Of a DNA stretch of 33,961 nt, positions 22,838 to 30,155 are shown piece after piece. The stretch is from an uncultured Acidimicrobiales bacterium (GTDB lineage Bacteria > Actinomycetota > Acidimicrobiia > Acidimicrobiales > CADCSY01). Position 1 is the stretch's first letter. The number at the start of each line of letters is the position of its first letter. Where the stretch lies: the NCBI GenBank assembly GCA_902805555.1, contig CADCSY010000009.1, positions 1 to 33,961 of the forward strand. Direction: 5' to 3'. The notes under the pieces are model-generated. The model was not told the origin of the DNA and ran no database searches. It was given only the letters and a program-made list of their open reading frames with translations. The position numbers were made by a program, and so were the translations under genes.

Positions 22838-23092
22838 ATGTGCAGGAACATCACGACGCTGCGAGGGCTCCAGCCGGCTGCCACGCCGGTCGAGGTCGAG
22901 GCTGCGGCCCGTCAGTACGTGCGCAAGGTGAGCGGCGTGCAGAGCACCTCGGCCGCCACCGCCGACGCCTTCGAACGAGCCGTCGCGGCGGTCACGGAGG
23001 CGACCGCCGAGCTGCTCTCCACCCTGCCGCCCCGCAAGCAGCCGCCGCCGACGCTGCCCCCGCTGCGGCGGCTCTCGAACCGCCCGGCCTGA
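22838..23092 (+). CDS. DUF2277 family small protein
   Basis: An 84-residue protein beginning MCRNITTLRGLQPAATPVEV, the hallmark start of DUF2277 (MCRnI..L.n..P.at..E). It continues AAARQYVRKVSGVQSTSAAT, then FERAVAAVTEATAELLSTLP, and has a basic, proline-rich tail (PPRKQPPPTLPPLRRL). The family is widespread in actinobacteria, and no tested function is known to me. The frame is open to 22679 upstream, but ATG 22838 is the conserved family start and has a -10 box 7 bases ahead. It converges with the SDR gene across an 11-bp hairpin. Confidence 0.88.
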   Translation: MCRNITTLRGLQPAATPVEVEAAARQYVRKVSGVQSTSAATADAFERAVAAVTEATAELLSTLPPRKQPPPTLPPLRRLSNRPA

Positions 23093-23162
23093 ACGGCTGC
23101 GCCACCGCTCCGACCTCCCGAGTCGGGGGGCCGCCGATGGTCGGGCGACGAGATCGCGAGGC

Positions 23163-23195
23163 CGGGGTCGAGCCTCCGACGAGAGCTCGACCCCG
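23163..23195. terminator. Bidirectional terminator hairpin
   Basis: CGGGGTCGAGC (23163-23173) pairs perfectly over 11 bp with GCTCGACCCCG (23185-23195), loop 11 bases, midway between the convergent DUF2277 and SDR genes. Confidence 0.65.
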
Positions 23196-23218
23196 AGACG
23201 GGCGGCGGAGCCGGCGGG

Positions 23219-24001
23219 TCAGAGGCCACCGCCGCCATCGACGACGACGGCCTGGCCCGTCATGTAGCTGCTGGCCGACGTGCAGAGGAAGGCGATGGCT
23301 CCGTCGAGCTCCTCGGGCCGCGCGATGCGGCGGAGCGGCACCTGCGACTCGAAGGCGCTGCGGAGCTCGTCGGACTGGACGAGCTCGTCGGTCATCTCTG
23401 TCGGGAACATCCCGGGGCACAGCGCGTTGACGCGGATCCCGTAGCGAGCCCACTGGAGGGCGAGCTCACGGGTGAGGCCGACGAGGCCGGTCTTGGCGGC
23501 GACGTAGCTCGCCTGGGGGAGGACCGCCGTCGAGCTGAACGCGGCGGCGGAGGCGACGTTGACGACGGCGCCGCCCTCGCCCCGCTCGCGCATGTGGCCG
23601 GCGGCGGCCCGGGCGAGCTCGAAGGGCGCCACGAGGTCGACGGAGACCACCTCGGCGAAGCGCTCGGTCTCCTCGCGAAGCGCCGGGACGACGTTGGAGA
23701 TCCCGGCGTTGGCGACGACGACGTCGATGCGACCGTGCCGCTCCACGGCCTCGTCCACCAGGGCGGCCGACGCACCCGGCACGCTCACGTCGCACGTCGC
23801 GGCGTCGCCCTTCGCCAGCGAGCCGGCGAGCGCCTCGATCCGGTCCGTGCGGCGGGCGGCGAGGACGACGGTTGCCCCCAGCGCATCGAGGACCCGGGCG
23901 CAGCGGGCCCCGATCCCCGAGCTGGCGCCGGTGACGATCGCCACCTTGCCGTCGAGGCGGAGCTGGGCGAGCGGGTCGACGTTCTCGGCGGCATCGGTCA
24001 T
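23219..24001 (-). CDS. SDR-family NAD(P)-dependent oxidoreductase
   Basis: A 260-residue classical short-chain dehydrogenase/reductase. The nucleotide-binding motif is TGASSGIG (residues 24-31), NAG follows at about 98-100, and the catalytic set is Ser151, Tyr166 and Lys170 (ASYVAAK). The C-terminal GIRVNALCPGMFPTEMTDEL and YMTGQAVVVDGGGGL are typical. An arginine pair after strand 2 (LAARRTDR) suggests NADP(H). The substrate is unknown. ATG 24001 is preceded by TAGCGT at 6 bases. It is a single-gene unit: the phosphoesterase gene upstream ends 65 bases before it. Confidence 0.93.
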   Translation of the reverse strand: MTDAAENVDPLAQLRLDGKVAIVTGASSGIGARCARVLDALGATVVLAARRTDRIEALAGSLAKGDAATCDVSVPGASAALVDEAVERHGRIDVVVANAGISNVVPALREETERFAEVVSVDLVAPFELARAAAGHMRERGEGGAVVNVASAAAFSSTAVLPQASYVAAKTGLVGLTRELALQWARYGIRVNALCPGMFPTEMTDELVQSDELRSAFESQVPLRRIARPEELDGAIAFLCTSASSYMTGQAVVVDGGGGL

Positions 24002-24007
24002 GCGCGC

Positions 24008-24013
24008 ACGCTA
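24008..24013 (-). promoter_or_regulatory. Leaderless-type -10 box for the SDR gene
   Basis: TAGCGT is followed by 6 bases and then ATG 24001 on the minus strand. Confidence 0.55.
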
Positions 24014-24066
24014 CGCCGCGAGGTCGCAGGGCTCACGAGGAGGTCGAGGGTGGGCCCGTCGTCGAA

Positions 24067-24657
24067 CTAGAGGGGGGCGAGGTCGGCGGGACCGAGCTCG
24101 ATGAGGGACGCCACCTCGTCCTCGTGGACCGGCCGGTAGTCCCAGGCGTCCACGCCGACGTTGATCATGCGACCTCGCTGGCGCCACCGGTCGTGGACGT
24201 GGCCGTGCACCAGCCATCGCCCGTCGTCGCTCGGCCGGTGCTGGGTGAAGCGGTCCTCGTCGTGGCTGTCGCCCTCGTACGGGAAGTGGCCGGCACGGAC
24301 CGGGTGGCCGGCGACCTCCATGTCGATCGTCCCCTGGTGGACCTCTGCGAAGCCGGCGTCGAGGTAGCGCTCGTGCCAGCCACGCGCCCGTGCCCCGTTG
24401 CCCGACCAGCACCGGTCGTGGTTGCCGGCGACGAGCAGCTTCGTGCCTGCGAGACGGGGCACGAGGGAGAGCGACGCCTGGATCGGCCCGAGGGCGACGT
24501 CGCCCAGCACCAGGACGGTGTCACCGTCACCGACCACCCGGTTCCAGCGGTCGACGAGGCGGCCGTCCATGTCCGCCACCGCGTGGAAGGGCCGATCGCA
24601 GTACCTGATGATGTTGGCGTGGCCGAGGTGGAGGTCGGCGGTGAGCCACAGCGCCAT
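24067..24657 (-). CDS. Calcineurin-like metallophosphoesterase
   Basis: A 196-residue stand-alone metallophosphoesterase domain with the full set of metal motifs: DLH (residues 8-10), GDVALG, GNHDR, HFPYEGD and HGHVHDR. It should hydrolyse a phosphomono- or diester with two bound metals. Its substrate cannot be told from sequence, and short proteins of this type act on nucleotides or other small phosphoesters. A tandem GTG-ATG start is present at 24660-24655. I prefer ATG 24657 because CAGGAT lies 6 bases ahead of it, the same arrangement as at azlC. Confidence 0.88.
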   Translation of the reverse strand: MALWLTADLHLGHANIIRYCDRPFHAVADMDGRLVDRWNRVVGDGDTVLVLGDVALGPIQASLSLVPRLAGTKLLVAGNHDRCWSGNGARARGWHERYLDAGFAEVHQGTIDMEVAGHPVRAGHFPYEGDSHDEDRFTQHRPSDDGRWLVHGHVHDRWRQRGRMINVGVDAWDYRPVHEDEVASLIELGPADLAPL

Positions 24658-24663
24658 CACCCC

Positions 24664-24669
24664 ATCCTG
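24664..24669 (-). promoter_or_regulatory. Leaderless-type -10 box (CAGGAT) for the phosphoesterase gene
   Basis: CAGGAT is followed by 6 bases and then ATG 24657 on the minus strand. Confidence 0.4.
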
Positions 24670-24710
24670 GCGGTTCCGGCCGCCGGCTCCGCAGCCGGAG
24701 CGGACGCGGG

Positions 24711-24739
24711 TCGGCCCGCCCCCGATGGGGGCGGGCCGA
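24711..24739 (-). terminator. Strong terminator at the end of the liv operon
   Basis: TCGGCCCGCCCCC (24711-24723) pairs over 13 bp with GGGGGCGGGCCGA (24727-24739) around a GAT triloop, 22 bases after the stop of the substrate-binding protein gene. There is no U-tract. Confidence 0.8.
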
Positions 24740-24761
24740 TCCGGCGACCGGACGTGTCCTG

Positions 24762-26174
24762 CTACTCCTCGCTGAAGGCGCCCGTCTCGCCCTCGGCATC
24801 GATGATGTCGCCGATCGGCTCGTACGTGCCGAGCTCCTCCCCTGCTGCGGGCGGGACGTAGCGGGCCAGCTGGGTCGCCTCGACGATGTAGGCGTCGTTG
24901 GTCCCGTCGGTCCGGAGCGTCGCCCCCTCGAGGAAGAGCGGGTTCTCGACGTCCATGCTCCAGACGGCCCGCATGAGGTTCACGCGGTTGAGGCCGCCCT
25001 CCATCTCCGACGCCTGGCGGAAGACCGCCTCGACGGTGTTGGCGAAGATCGTGCCGGTGTAGAACGACCCGGCGAACGGGTCGAGTCCGGCCCCCTCGAG
25101 CACCTCGATCGACTTCGCCACGGCGGGGTCGTCCGCCTCGCCGGGCTCCTTGGCCGTGGTGGCGACGATGACGCCCTCACCTGCCGGGTCGACCGGCTTG
25201 AAGTAGGTCGGGATCCCCTGGCAGGTGTACGAGAGGAACGTCGTGCCCTCGTAGGACTCCTGCGCGGCCAGTGCGGCCATGCTCGTCGGGCACGGAGCGC
25301 CGGTCGTGCCCAGGAGGACGACCTCGGGGTCGGCCGCCACGATCGTGGTGATCTCGTCGGTCACGTCGGGGGTGGCGGGGTCGTGCGTGACCGACTCGAC
25401 GAGGTCGATCTGCCCCTCCTCGGCGCAGCCTTCGACCGTCTCCCGGTAGGAGGCGCCGAAGTCGTTGTCGGTGAACAGCCCGGCCACCTTGGTGTCCTCG
25501 CCCATCTCGGTGGCGATGTAGTCGCACCAGACGAGGGCCTCGGTGTTGTAGGCGAAGAGCCCTCCGATGTTCCAGGGGTACTCGGCCGGGTCGCCCCAGG
25601 CCGGGAACCCGGTGGAGTTGAACAGCTGCGGCACGCACTCCTCATCCGTCAGGTCGCGGATGGCGAGGTTGTTGGGCGTGCCGACCATGTACACGAGGGC
25701 GAAGGGGTTCTCGGTCTCGAGGAACTCCTCGGTGTTGCTCACCGTGCGGGCCGGGTCGTAGGCGTCGTCCTGGGAGACGAGCTCGATCGTGCGGCCGTCG
25801 ATCGGCTCCATCTGGTCGAACCACGCCCGCATGCCGTCGTCGAGGCCACCGAGGGCGGCCACGGCGCCCGACTCGGGGAGGCTCATGGCCAGCTTGATGC
25901 TGTCGTCGGTGATGCCCTCCATCGGGTCCCAGTCGGAGGGGCAGTCGGGGAGGGGCAGGACCGTGCCCTCGGCCACCTCGACCTCCTCGTCCATGTTGAT
26001 CTCGCCGCCGGCCGGGGCCGACCCGCCCCCCTCGTCCTCCGACGCTGCGCCGTCCTCCACCTCGGTGGTGTCGGCGGCGTCGGTCTCCTCCTCGCCGTCG
26101 TCTCCGCACGCGGCGGCGAGGACGGAGAAGGTCAACAGCACGGCGGCGATCCGCCACCATGGAGCTGCTTTCAC
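24762..26174 (-). CDS. Liv-type ABC transporter substrate-binding lipoprotein
   Basis: A 470-residue exported binding protein. Residues 1-23 form a lipoprotein signal peptide ending VLAAAC with Cys23 as the lipidated residue. A long acidic linker follows (EEETDAADTTEVEDGAASED), then a periplasmic-binding type 1 fold (ITDDSIKLAMSLPESGAVAA, LVSQDDAYDPARTVSNTEEF, VAGLFTDNDFGASYRETVEG, EVVLLGTTGAPCPTSMAALA). These proteins deliver branched-chain amino acids, amides, urea or small organic acids to LivHM/LivFG. Start GTG 26174 has AAGGGG 6-7 bases upstream. It is the last gene of the operon, 30 bases after livM and just before the terminator. The operon's malyl-CoA lyase suggests an organic acid ligand, which is an inference. 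Confidence 0.9.
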   Translation of the reverse strand: MKAAPWWRIAAVLLTFSVLAAACGDDGEEETDAADTTEVEDGAASEDEGGGSAPAGGEINMDEEVEVAEGTVLPLPDCPSDWDPMEGITDDSIKLAMSLPESGAVAALGGLDDGMRAWFDQMEPIDGRTIELVSQDDAYDPARTVSNTEEFLETENPFALVYMVGTPNNLAIRDLTDEECVPQLFNSTGFPAWGDPAEYPWNIGGLFAYNTEALVWCDYIATEMGEDTKVAGLFTDNDFGASYRETVEGCAEEGQIDLVESVTHDPATPDVTDEITTIVAADPEVVLLGTTGAPCPTSMAALAAQESYEGTTFLSYTCQGIPTYFKPVDPAGEGVIVATTAKEPGEADDPAVAKSIEVLEGAGLDPFAGSFYTGTIFANTVEAVFRQASEMEGGLNRVNLMRAVWSMDVENPLFLEGATLRTDGTNDAYIVEATQLARYVPPAAGEELGTYEPIGDIIDAEGETGAFSEE

Positions 26175-26204
26175 GGTGTTCCCCTTCTGTTGGTGTGTGT
26201 GGAG

Positions 26205-27443
26205 CTAGAGACCGGAGACACGGCTCGGGTCGTGTCGCGAGAGGAGGCCCTCGGCCGCCGCCTCCTGCACGTCGATGACGTCGTCCGGCACCGCCGTGCC
26301 CCTGCTGGGCTGGACGCGCACGAGGCGCGAGCGGAGGCGCCTGGCGCCGTAGACGACGCCGCCGGGGAGGACGAACGTGAGGACGATCAGCAGCACCCCG
26401 AGGAAGAACGAGCCGGTGGGACCCCGGAGGAAGCGCTCGGGCACGCCGGGGACCGACTCGACCTGGGACGCCCACAGGGGCACGAAGACGATGACGAGGC
26501 CACCCACGACGGCACCGCTGAGGGTGCCGACCCCCCCGACGACCAGGCCGACGACGAGGAAGATTGCGAGGTTGACGCCGAAGACGTCGGGCGCCACGAA
26601 CTGGACGGCCATGGCGTACATCGTCCCGGCCACCCCGCCGAGCGCAGCGCTCATGCCGAACGTCAGCGTCTTCGTGACCGAGAGGTTCACGCCGCTGACG
26701 GCGGCTCCCGTCTCGTTGTCACGGATGGCGATGATCGACCTGCCGGGGCGGCTGTAGATGAGGTTGCGGGTCAGCCAGAAGGCGATGCCGGCGATCGCAG
26801 CCAGCAGCAGGTACACCCAGATCGCACCCTCCTCGCGACCCCCGAGGCGGCCTTCGCCGAACGCCCACTCGCCCACGAGCGGGATCTTGGCGAGCGTCTC
26901 GGCGATGCTCTCGAGCGGGAGCCACGACGGGGCGTCGAGGTCGGACGAGATCCGCTTGCCGTTGGCCCCTCCCGTCCGTTCGCTCACCTGGTCGTGGCGG
27001 ACGAGGGCCGGGAAGACCGCGGCGAGCCCGAGGGTCACCAGCGCCAGGTAGAGGCCCCTGATGCGCAGGGCCGGGATGCCCACGAGCATCCCCACGAGGA
27101 AGGTGAAGGGGATGACCACGAGGAGCGTGAGGAGGTACGGCCACTCGTTGTCGACCACGAGCGAGGCGGTGATGTACGCCCCCAGCCCCATGAAGAAGCT
27201 GTTCCCGAGCGAGATCTGGCCGTTGTAGCCGATGAGGAGCCCGAGCCCGAGGACGGCGACCATGTACGAGACGCCGTGCGAGAGGTTGCTGAGGCTGAAG
27301 GTGAACGTGCTGGAGCCGATGCTGAACGACGGCGTCTGCACCGCCCAGAACGGCACGAGGACGGCGAGGGCGACGAACAGCGCCCAGGTCACGATGCGGT
27401 AGGTGCGGTGGGCCGAGCTCCCCTCCACCAGCGTCCCGCTCAT
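26205..27443 (-). CDS. livM: LivM-type ABC permease
   Basis: A 412-residue membrane protein with about ten hydrophobic segments and LivM hallmarks: LGLGLLIGYNGQISLGNSFFMGLGAYITA (the first half signature), IRGLYLALVTLGLAAVFPAL, and RSIIAIRDNETGAAVSGVNLSVTKTLTFGMSAALGGVAGTMYA (the EAA-like coupling region). The roughly 35-residue cytoplasmic tail after VVYGARRLRSR is unusual. ATG 27443 overlaps the TGA of a 37-codon mini-ORF (ATGA) whose last codons contain the AGGAG ribosome-binding site. It forms the channel with LivH. Confidence 0.94.
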   Translation of the reverse strand: MSGTLVEGSSAHRTYRIVTWALFVALAVLVPFWAVQTPSFSIGSSTFTFSLSNLSHGVSYMVAVLGLGLLIGYNGQISLGNSFFMGLGAYITASLVVDNEWPYLLTLLVVIPFTFLVGMLVGIPALRIRGLYLALVTLGLAAVFPALVRHDQVSERTGGANGKRISSDLDAPSWLPLESIAETLAKIPLVGEWAFGEGRLGGREEGAIWVYLLLAAIAGIAFWLTRNLIYSRPGRSIIAIRDNETGAAVSGVNLSVTKTLTFGMSAALGGVAGTMYAMAVQFVAPDVFGVNLAIFLVVGLVVGGVGTLSGAVVGGLVIVFVPLWASQVESVPGVPERFLRGPTGSFFLGVLLIVLTFVLPGGVVYGARRLRSRLVRVQPSRGTAVPDDVIDVQEAAAEGLLSRHDPSRVSGL

Positions 27444-27553
27444 GCTGTCTGCTCCTGGCCTGCGGCCGGGCCGCTCGGGCCACGCTGCGCTCGTGCTGTC
27501 CGCTCCTGGCCGGCGGCCGGGCCGCTCGGGCGACGCTCGCTGCGCTCGCTCAT
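27440..27553 (-). CDS. 37-residue mini-ORF bridging livH and livM
   Basis: The ATG at 27553 overlaps the livH TGA (ATGA), and its own TGA overlaps the livM ATG (ATGA). The peptide starts MSERSERRPSGPAAGQERTA and repeats GPSGPAAGQE, because the DNA is a tandem duplication. Composition is disordered, basic and Gln/Ala/Gly-rich, with no homology I recognise. The likely role is to carry ribosomes from livH to livM rather than to act as a peptide. GGAG lies before its ATG and AGGAG for livM lies inside it. Confidence 0.4.
   Translation of the reverse strand: MSERSERRPSGPAAGQERTARAQRGPSGPAAGQEQTA
27444..27549. repeat. Tandem 51-55 bp repeat in the livH-livM junction
   Basis: Copy 1 (27444-27494) and copy 2 (27495-27549) differ by about three substitutions and a 4-base CGCT insertion. 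Each contains the palindromic core CGGCCGGGCCG and an AGGAG ribosome-binding site on the minus strand. In copy 1 AGGAG is followed by ATGAGC (livM start); in copy 2 by ACGAGC, so only one start codon exists. Confidence 0.85.
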
Positions 27554-28443
27554 ACCCGCTCCACCCGCTTGCTGCCGAAGAGGCCCTCGGGCCGGATGAT
27601 CAGCACGGCGATGAGGACGAACACCGCCGTGGCCAGGCCGAACTGGCTCGGGATCCACTCGACGTAGCCGACGACGATGCTCTCGACCAGGCCCAGTGCC
27701 AGGCCCCCGGCCAGGGCGCCCCAGAGGCTGTCGAGCCCGCCCAGCACTGCGGCGGCCGAGGCGAAGATCAGGACCCGCTGGGCGAAGTTGGGGTCGAGCT
27801 GGCGGACGGGGTCGGACACGAACAGCACGCCGGCGAGGGTGCCGACCGCCGCCGCGAGGGCCCAGCCGAACTGGAGGGTCGGTCCGGCCCGCACGCCGAC
27901 GAGCCCGGCGGACTCGAGGTTCGAGGAGACGGCCCTGAAGGCCAGCCCGATCTTGGTCTTCCTGAGCAGGAGCGACAGCAGGAGCAGCAGGACGACGACG
28001 GTGACGAGGGTGCCGACGGTGTACCACCGGAGCCGGGCGATGCCGAAGGTGTAGAGGTCGTCGGCCGGGAAGATGCCGGGGAAGCGCCTCGGGTCGTAGC
28101 CCCAGATCATCCCGGCGAGGGCGTTGATGAGCAGGAACAGCCCGAGGGTGATGATGACGAGGGGCAGGTGGTTGCTCGGGTCGAACGGCCGGATCAGGGC
28201 CCGCTCGGTGACGGCGGCGAGGACGGCGGTCGCGACCATGGCGAGCACGAGGGAGACGACCACCGGCAGGCCCTGCTCGACGGCGATCACGTAGGTGACG
28301 AACGTCCCGAGCATGGCCAGCTCGCCCTGGGCGAAGTTGATGAGCGTCGTCGCCTTGTAGATGAGCACCAGGGCGACGGCGATGGCTGCGTAGGTGGCGC
28401 CGGACGAGATGCCGTCGAAGAGCCGTGCGAGGAAGAGCTCCAC
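27550..28443 (-). CDS. livH: LivH-type ABC permease
   Basis: A 297-residue membrane protein with about eight hydrophobic segments. The LivH signatures are LFDGISSGATYAAIAVALVLIYKATTLINFAQGELAMLGTF near the N-terminus and LAFRAVSSNLESAGLVGVRAGPTLQFGWALAAAVGTLAGVL in the coupling region, ending LIIRPEGLFGSKRVERV. It pairs with LivM to form the translocation path. GTG 28443 has AGGAG 9 bases upstream, itself inside a 15-codon mini-ORF that ends three bases before the GTG. Confidence 0.95.
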   Translation of the reverse strand: MELFLARLFDGISSGATYAAIAVALVLIYKATTLINFAQGELAMLGTFVTYVIAVEQGLPVVVSLVLAMVATAVLAAVTERALIRPFDPSNHLPLVIITLGLFLLINALAGMIWGYDPRRFPGIFPADDLYTFGIARLRWYTVGTLVTVVVLLLLLSLLLRKTKIGLAFRAVSSNLESAGLVGVRAGPTLQFGWALAAAVGTLAGVLFVSDPVRQLDPNFAQRVLIFASAAAVLGGLDSLWGALAGGLALGLVESIVVGYVEWIPSQFGLATAVFVLIAVLIIRPEGLFGSKRVERV

Positions 28444-28446
28444 GGG

Positions 28447-28494
28447 TCAGCGCTCCTGTCGTGGGTGCGGTGGCGTGTGCGCGGTGGGAGACAT
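28447..28494 (-). CDS. 15-residue mini-ORF between livF and livH
   Basis: ATG 28494 lies 4 bases after the livF TGA, and its TGA (28449-28447) lies 3 bases before the livH GTG. The peptide is MSPTAHTPPHPRQER. The AGGAG of livH is in its last codons. It is probably a translational coupling device or chance; function as a peptide is doubtful. Confidence 0.3.
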   Translation of the reverse strand: MSPTAHTPPHPRQER

Positions 28495-28498
28495 GGTG

Positions 28499-29257
28499 TC
28501 AGTAGCCGAGGTAGGCCCGGCGGACGGCGTCGTCCTCCTGGAGCTCGGCGGCGGTGCCGCTGAGGGCGATGGTCCCCGCCTCGAGGACGTAGGCCCGGTC
28601 GGCGATGGCGAGGGCGAGGTTGGCGTTCTGCTCGACGATCAGCATCGTGGTGCCGCCCTCGGCCTTGATCGTGCCGAGGCGCTCGAAGAGGCTCTGCACG
28701 ACGAGTGGTGCGAGGCCGAGCGACGGCTCGTCGAGCAGCAGCAGCTTCGGCTTGCTCATCAGCGCACGCCCGAGGGCGAGCATCTGCTGCTCACCGCCGG
28801 AGAGGTTGCCGGCGGCCGAGGCGCGACGCTCGCCGAGCACCGGGAAGGCCTCGTACCACCGCTCGATGTCGGCGGCGACGCCGCTGTCCTTGCGGGTGTA
28901 GGCGCCGAGGCGCATGTTGTCGTCGACGCTGAGGTCGGCGAAGGTGCCCCGACCCTGGGGGACGTGGGCCACGCCCAACCGTGCGACGTCGGCGGTCCGG
29001 CGCCCGACGACGTCCTCGCCCGCCACCTTCACGGACCCCCGGGCGGTGACCATCCCGCAGATCGACCGGATCGTGGTGGTCTTCCCCGCCCCGTTGGCCC
29101 CGAGGACCACGACCACCTCGCCGTGGGCCACCTCGAGGCTGATGCCGTGGAGCACCTGGACGGGTCCGTAGGCGGCGTACACGTCCTGCAGGACCAGCAG
29201 CGGCATGCCGTCCGGCGGACGGGACCCGTCGACGACCGAGCGCTCGGACGTGCTCAC
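28499..29257 (-). CDS. livF: LivF-type ABC ATP-binding protein
   Basis: From GTG 29257 the product is 252 residues, a single ABC ATPase: Walker A GANGAGKTT, Q-loop region VPQGRGTFADLSVDDNMRLGAY, signature LSGGEQQMLALGRAL, Walker B LLLLDEPSLGL and switch histidine region IVEQN. The VPQGRxxF segment and overall length identify the LivF branch. An in-frame GTG at 29284 would overlap livG by 14 bases. I prefer 29257, because GAGGGGGG precedes it and a 6-codon mini-ORF ends exactly on it (GTGA). About 17 residues of linker precede the conserved LLVLQDVYAAYG. Confidence 0.93.
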   Translation of the reverse strand: MSTSERSVVDGSRPPDGMPLLVLQDVYAAYGPVQVLHGISLEVAHGEVVVVLGANGAGKTTTIRSICGMVTARGSVKVAGEDVVGRRTADVARLGVAHVPQGRGTFADLSVDDNMRLGAYTRKDSGVAADIERWYEAFPVLGERRASAAGNLSGGEQQMLALGRALMSKPKLLLLDEPSLGLAPLVVQSLFERLGTIKAEGGTTMLIVEQNANLALAIADRAYVLEAGTIALSGTAAELQEDDAVRRAYLGY

Positions 29258-29274
29258 CTCGACGCCCCCCTCAT
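29254..29274 (-). CDS. 6-residue mini-ORF between livG and livF
   Basis: ATG 29274 overlaps the livG TGA (ATGA), and its own TGA overlaps the livF GTG (GTGA). It encodes MRGASR, and its AGGGGGG codons supply the livF ribosome-binding site. At six codons it may be chance, but it matches the pattern at the other liv junctions. Confidence 0.25.
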   Translation of the reverse strand: MRGASR

Positions 29275-30155
29275 GCCGGCGCACCCAGGTACGCCTCGAT
29301 GACCTTCGGGTCGCGCTGGATCTCGCCGGGGAGCCCTTCGGCGATCTTGCGGCCGAAGTCGAGGACGACGATGCGGTCGGAGATCCCCATGACCATCGCC
29401 ATGTGGTGCTCCACGAGCAGCACCGTCAGGTTCCGGCTCGCCTGCACCGACCTGATGACCTCCGCCAGCTCGTCGACCTCGCTGTGGGTGAGCCCGCTCG
29501 CCGGCTCGTCGAGCAGCAGGAGTCGTGGCTCGGAGACGATCGCACGGGCGAGCTCGACCCGCTTCAGGGTGCCGAAGGGGAGGCCGGCGGCCGGGTGGGA
29601 GGCGTACTGGTCGAGGTCGAGCTCCTCGAGCACCGCGTACGCCCGGTCGCGCAACCTGGCCTCCTCCTTCTTCAACCCGATGCGGAGGAGGGCGCCGAAG
29701 AAGCGCGTCGTGGAGGCCGTGTGCATCCCCACCATCACGTTCTCGAGGACGGTCAGCCCCTTCCACAGCGCGAGGTTCTGGAAGGTCCGCCCGATCCCCT
29801 CCTTCGCGATCTGGTGGGGCTCCAGCTTCGTGAGGTCCTTGCCCTCGTAGGTGACGGTCCCCGACGTCGGGTCGTACACCCGGCTCACCACGTTGAACAG
29901 CGTCGTCTTCCCGGCCCCGTTGGGCCCGATGAGGGCGCAGATGTCGCCCTCCCGGATGGAGAACGAGAGGGTGTCGAGGGCGACCACGCCGCCGAAGCGC
30001 ACGGTGACCTCCCGCACGTCGAGCAGTGGCGCAGGCTCTGTCCTCGGCGTCGTGTCCGTGCTCGTGGTGCGCTCCTTCGTCTTGCCACCGGCGGGCGAGG
30101 ACCCGTCGGCTCCGAACCTAGCGCGGCTCCCCCCGCCAGGTGTGTCACCCGTCAC
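29271..30155 (-). CDS. livG: LivG-type ABC ATP-binding protein
   Basis: A 294-residue ABC ATPase: Walker A GPNGAGKTT, IGRTFQNLALWKGLTVLENVMVG, signature LPFGTLKRVELARAI, Walker B LLLLDEPASGL, and VEHHMAMVMGISDRIVVLDFGRKIAEG, the LivG branch. The first standard start in frame is GTG 30155, which overlaps the glycosyltransferase TGA (GTGA) but gives an odd 45-residue leader (GGGSRARFGADGSSPAGGK). Inside it, AAGGAG stands 6 bases before an ACG codon of ACGAGCACG, exactly where ATGAGCACG would be expected, so translation may also begin there. The frame further upstream is antisense-like read-through. Confidence 0.92.
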   Translation of the reverse strand: MTGDTPGGGSRARFGADGSSPAGGKTKERTTSTDTTPRTEPAPLLDVREVTVRFGGVVALDTLSFSIREGDICALIGPNGAGKTTLFNVVSRVYDPTSGTVTYEGKDLTKLEPHQIAKEGIGRTFQNLALWKGLTVLENVMVGMHTASTTRFFGALLRIGLKKEEARLRDRAYAVLEELDLDQYASHPAAGLPFGTLKRVELARAIVSEPRLLLLDEPASGLTHSEVDELAEVIRSVQASRNLTVLLVEHHMAMVMGISDRIVVLDFGRKIAEGLPGEIQRDPKVIEAYLGAPA

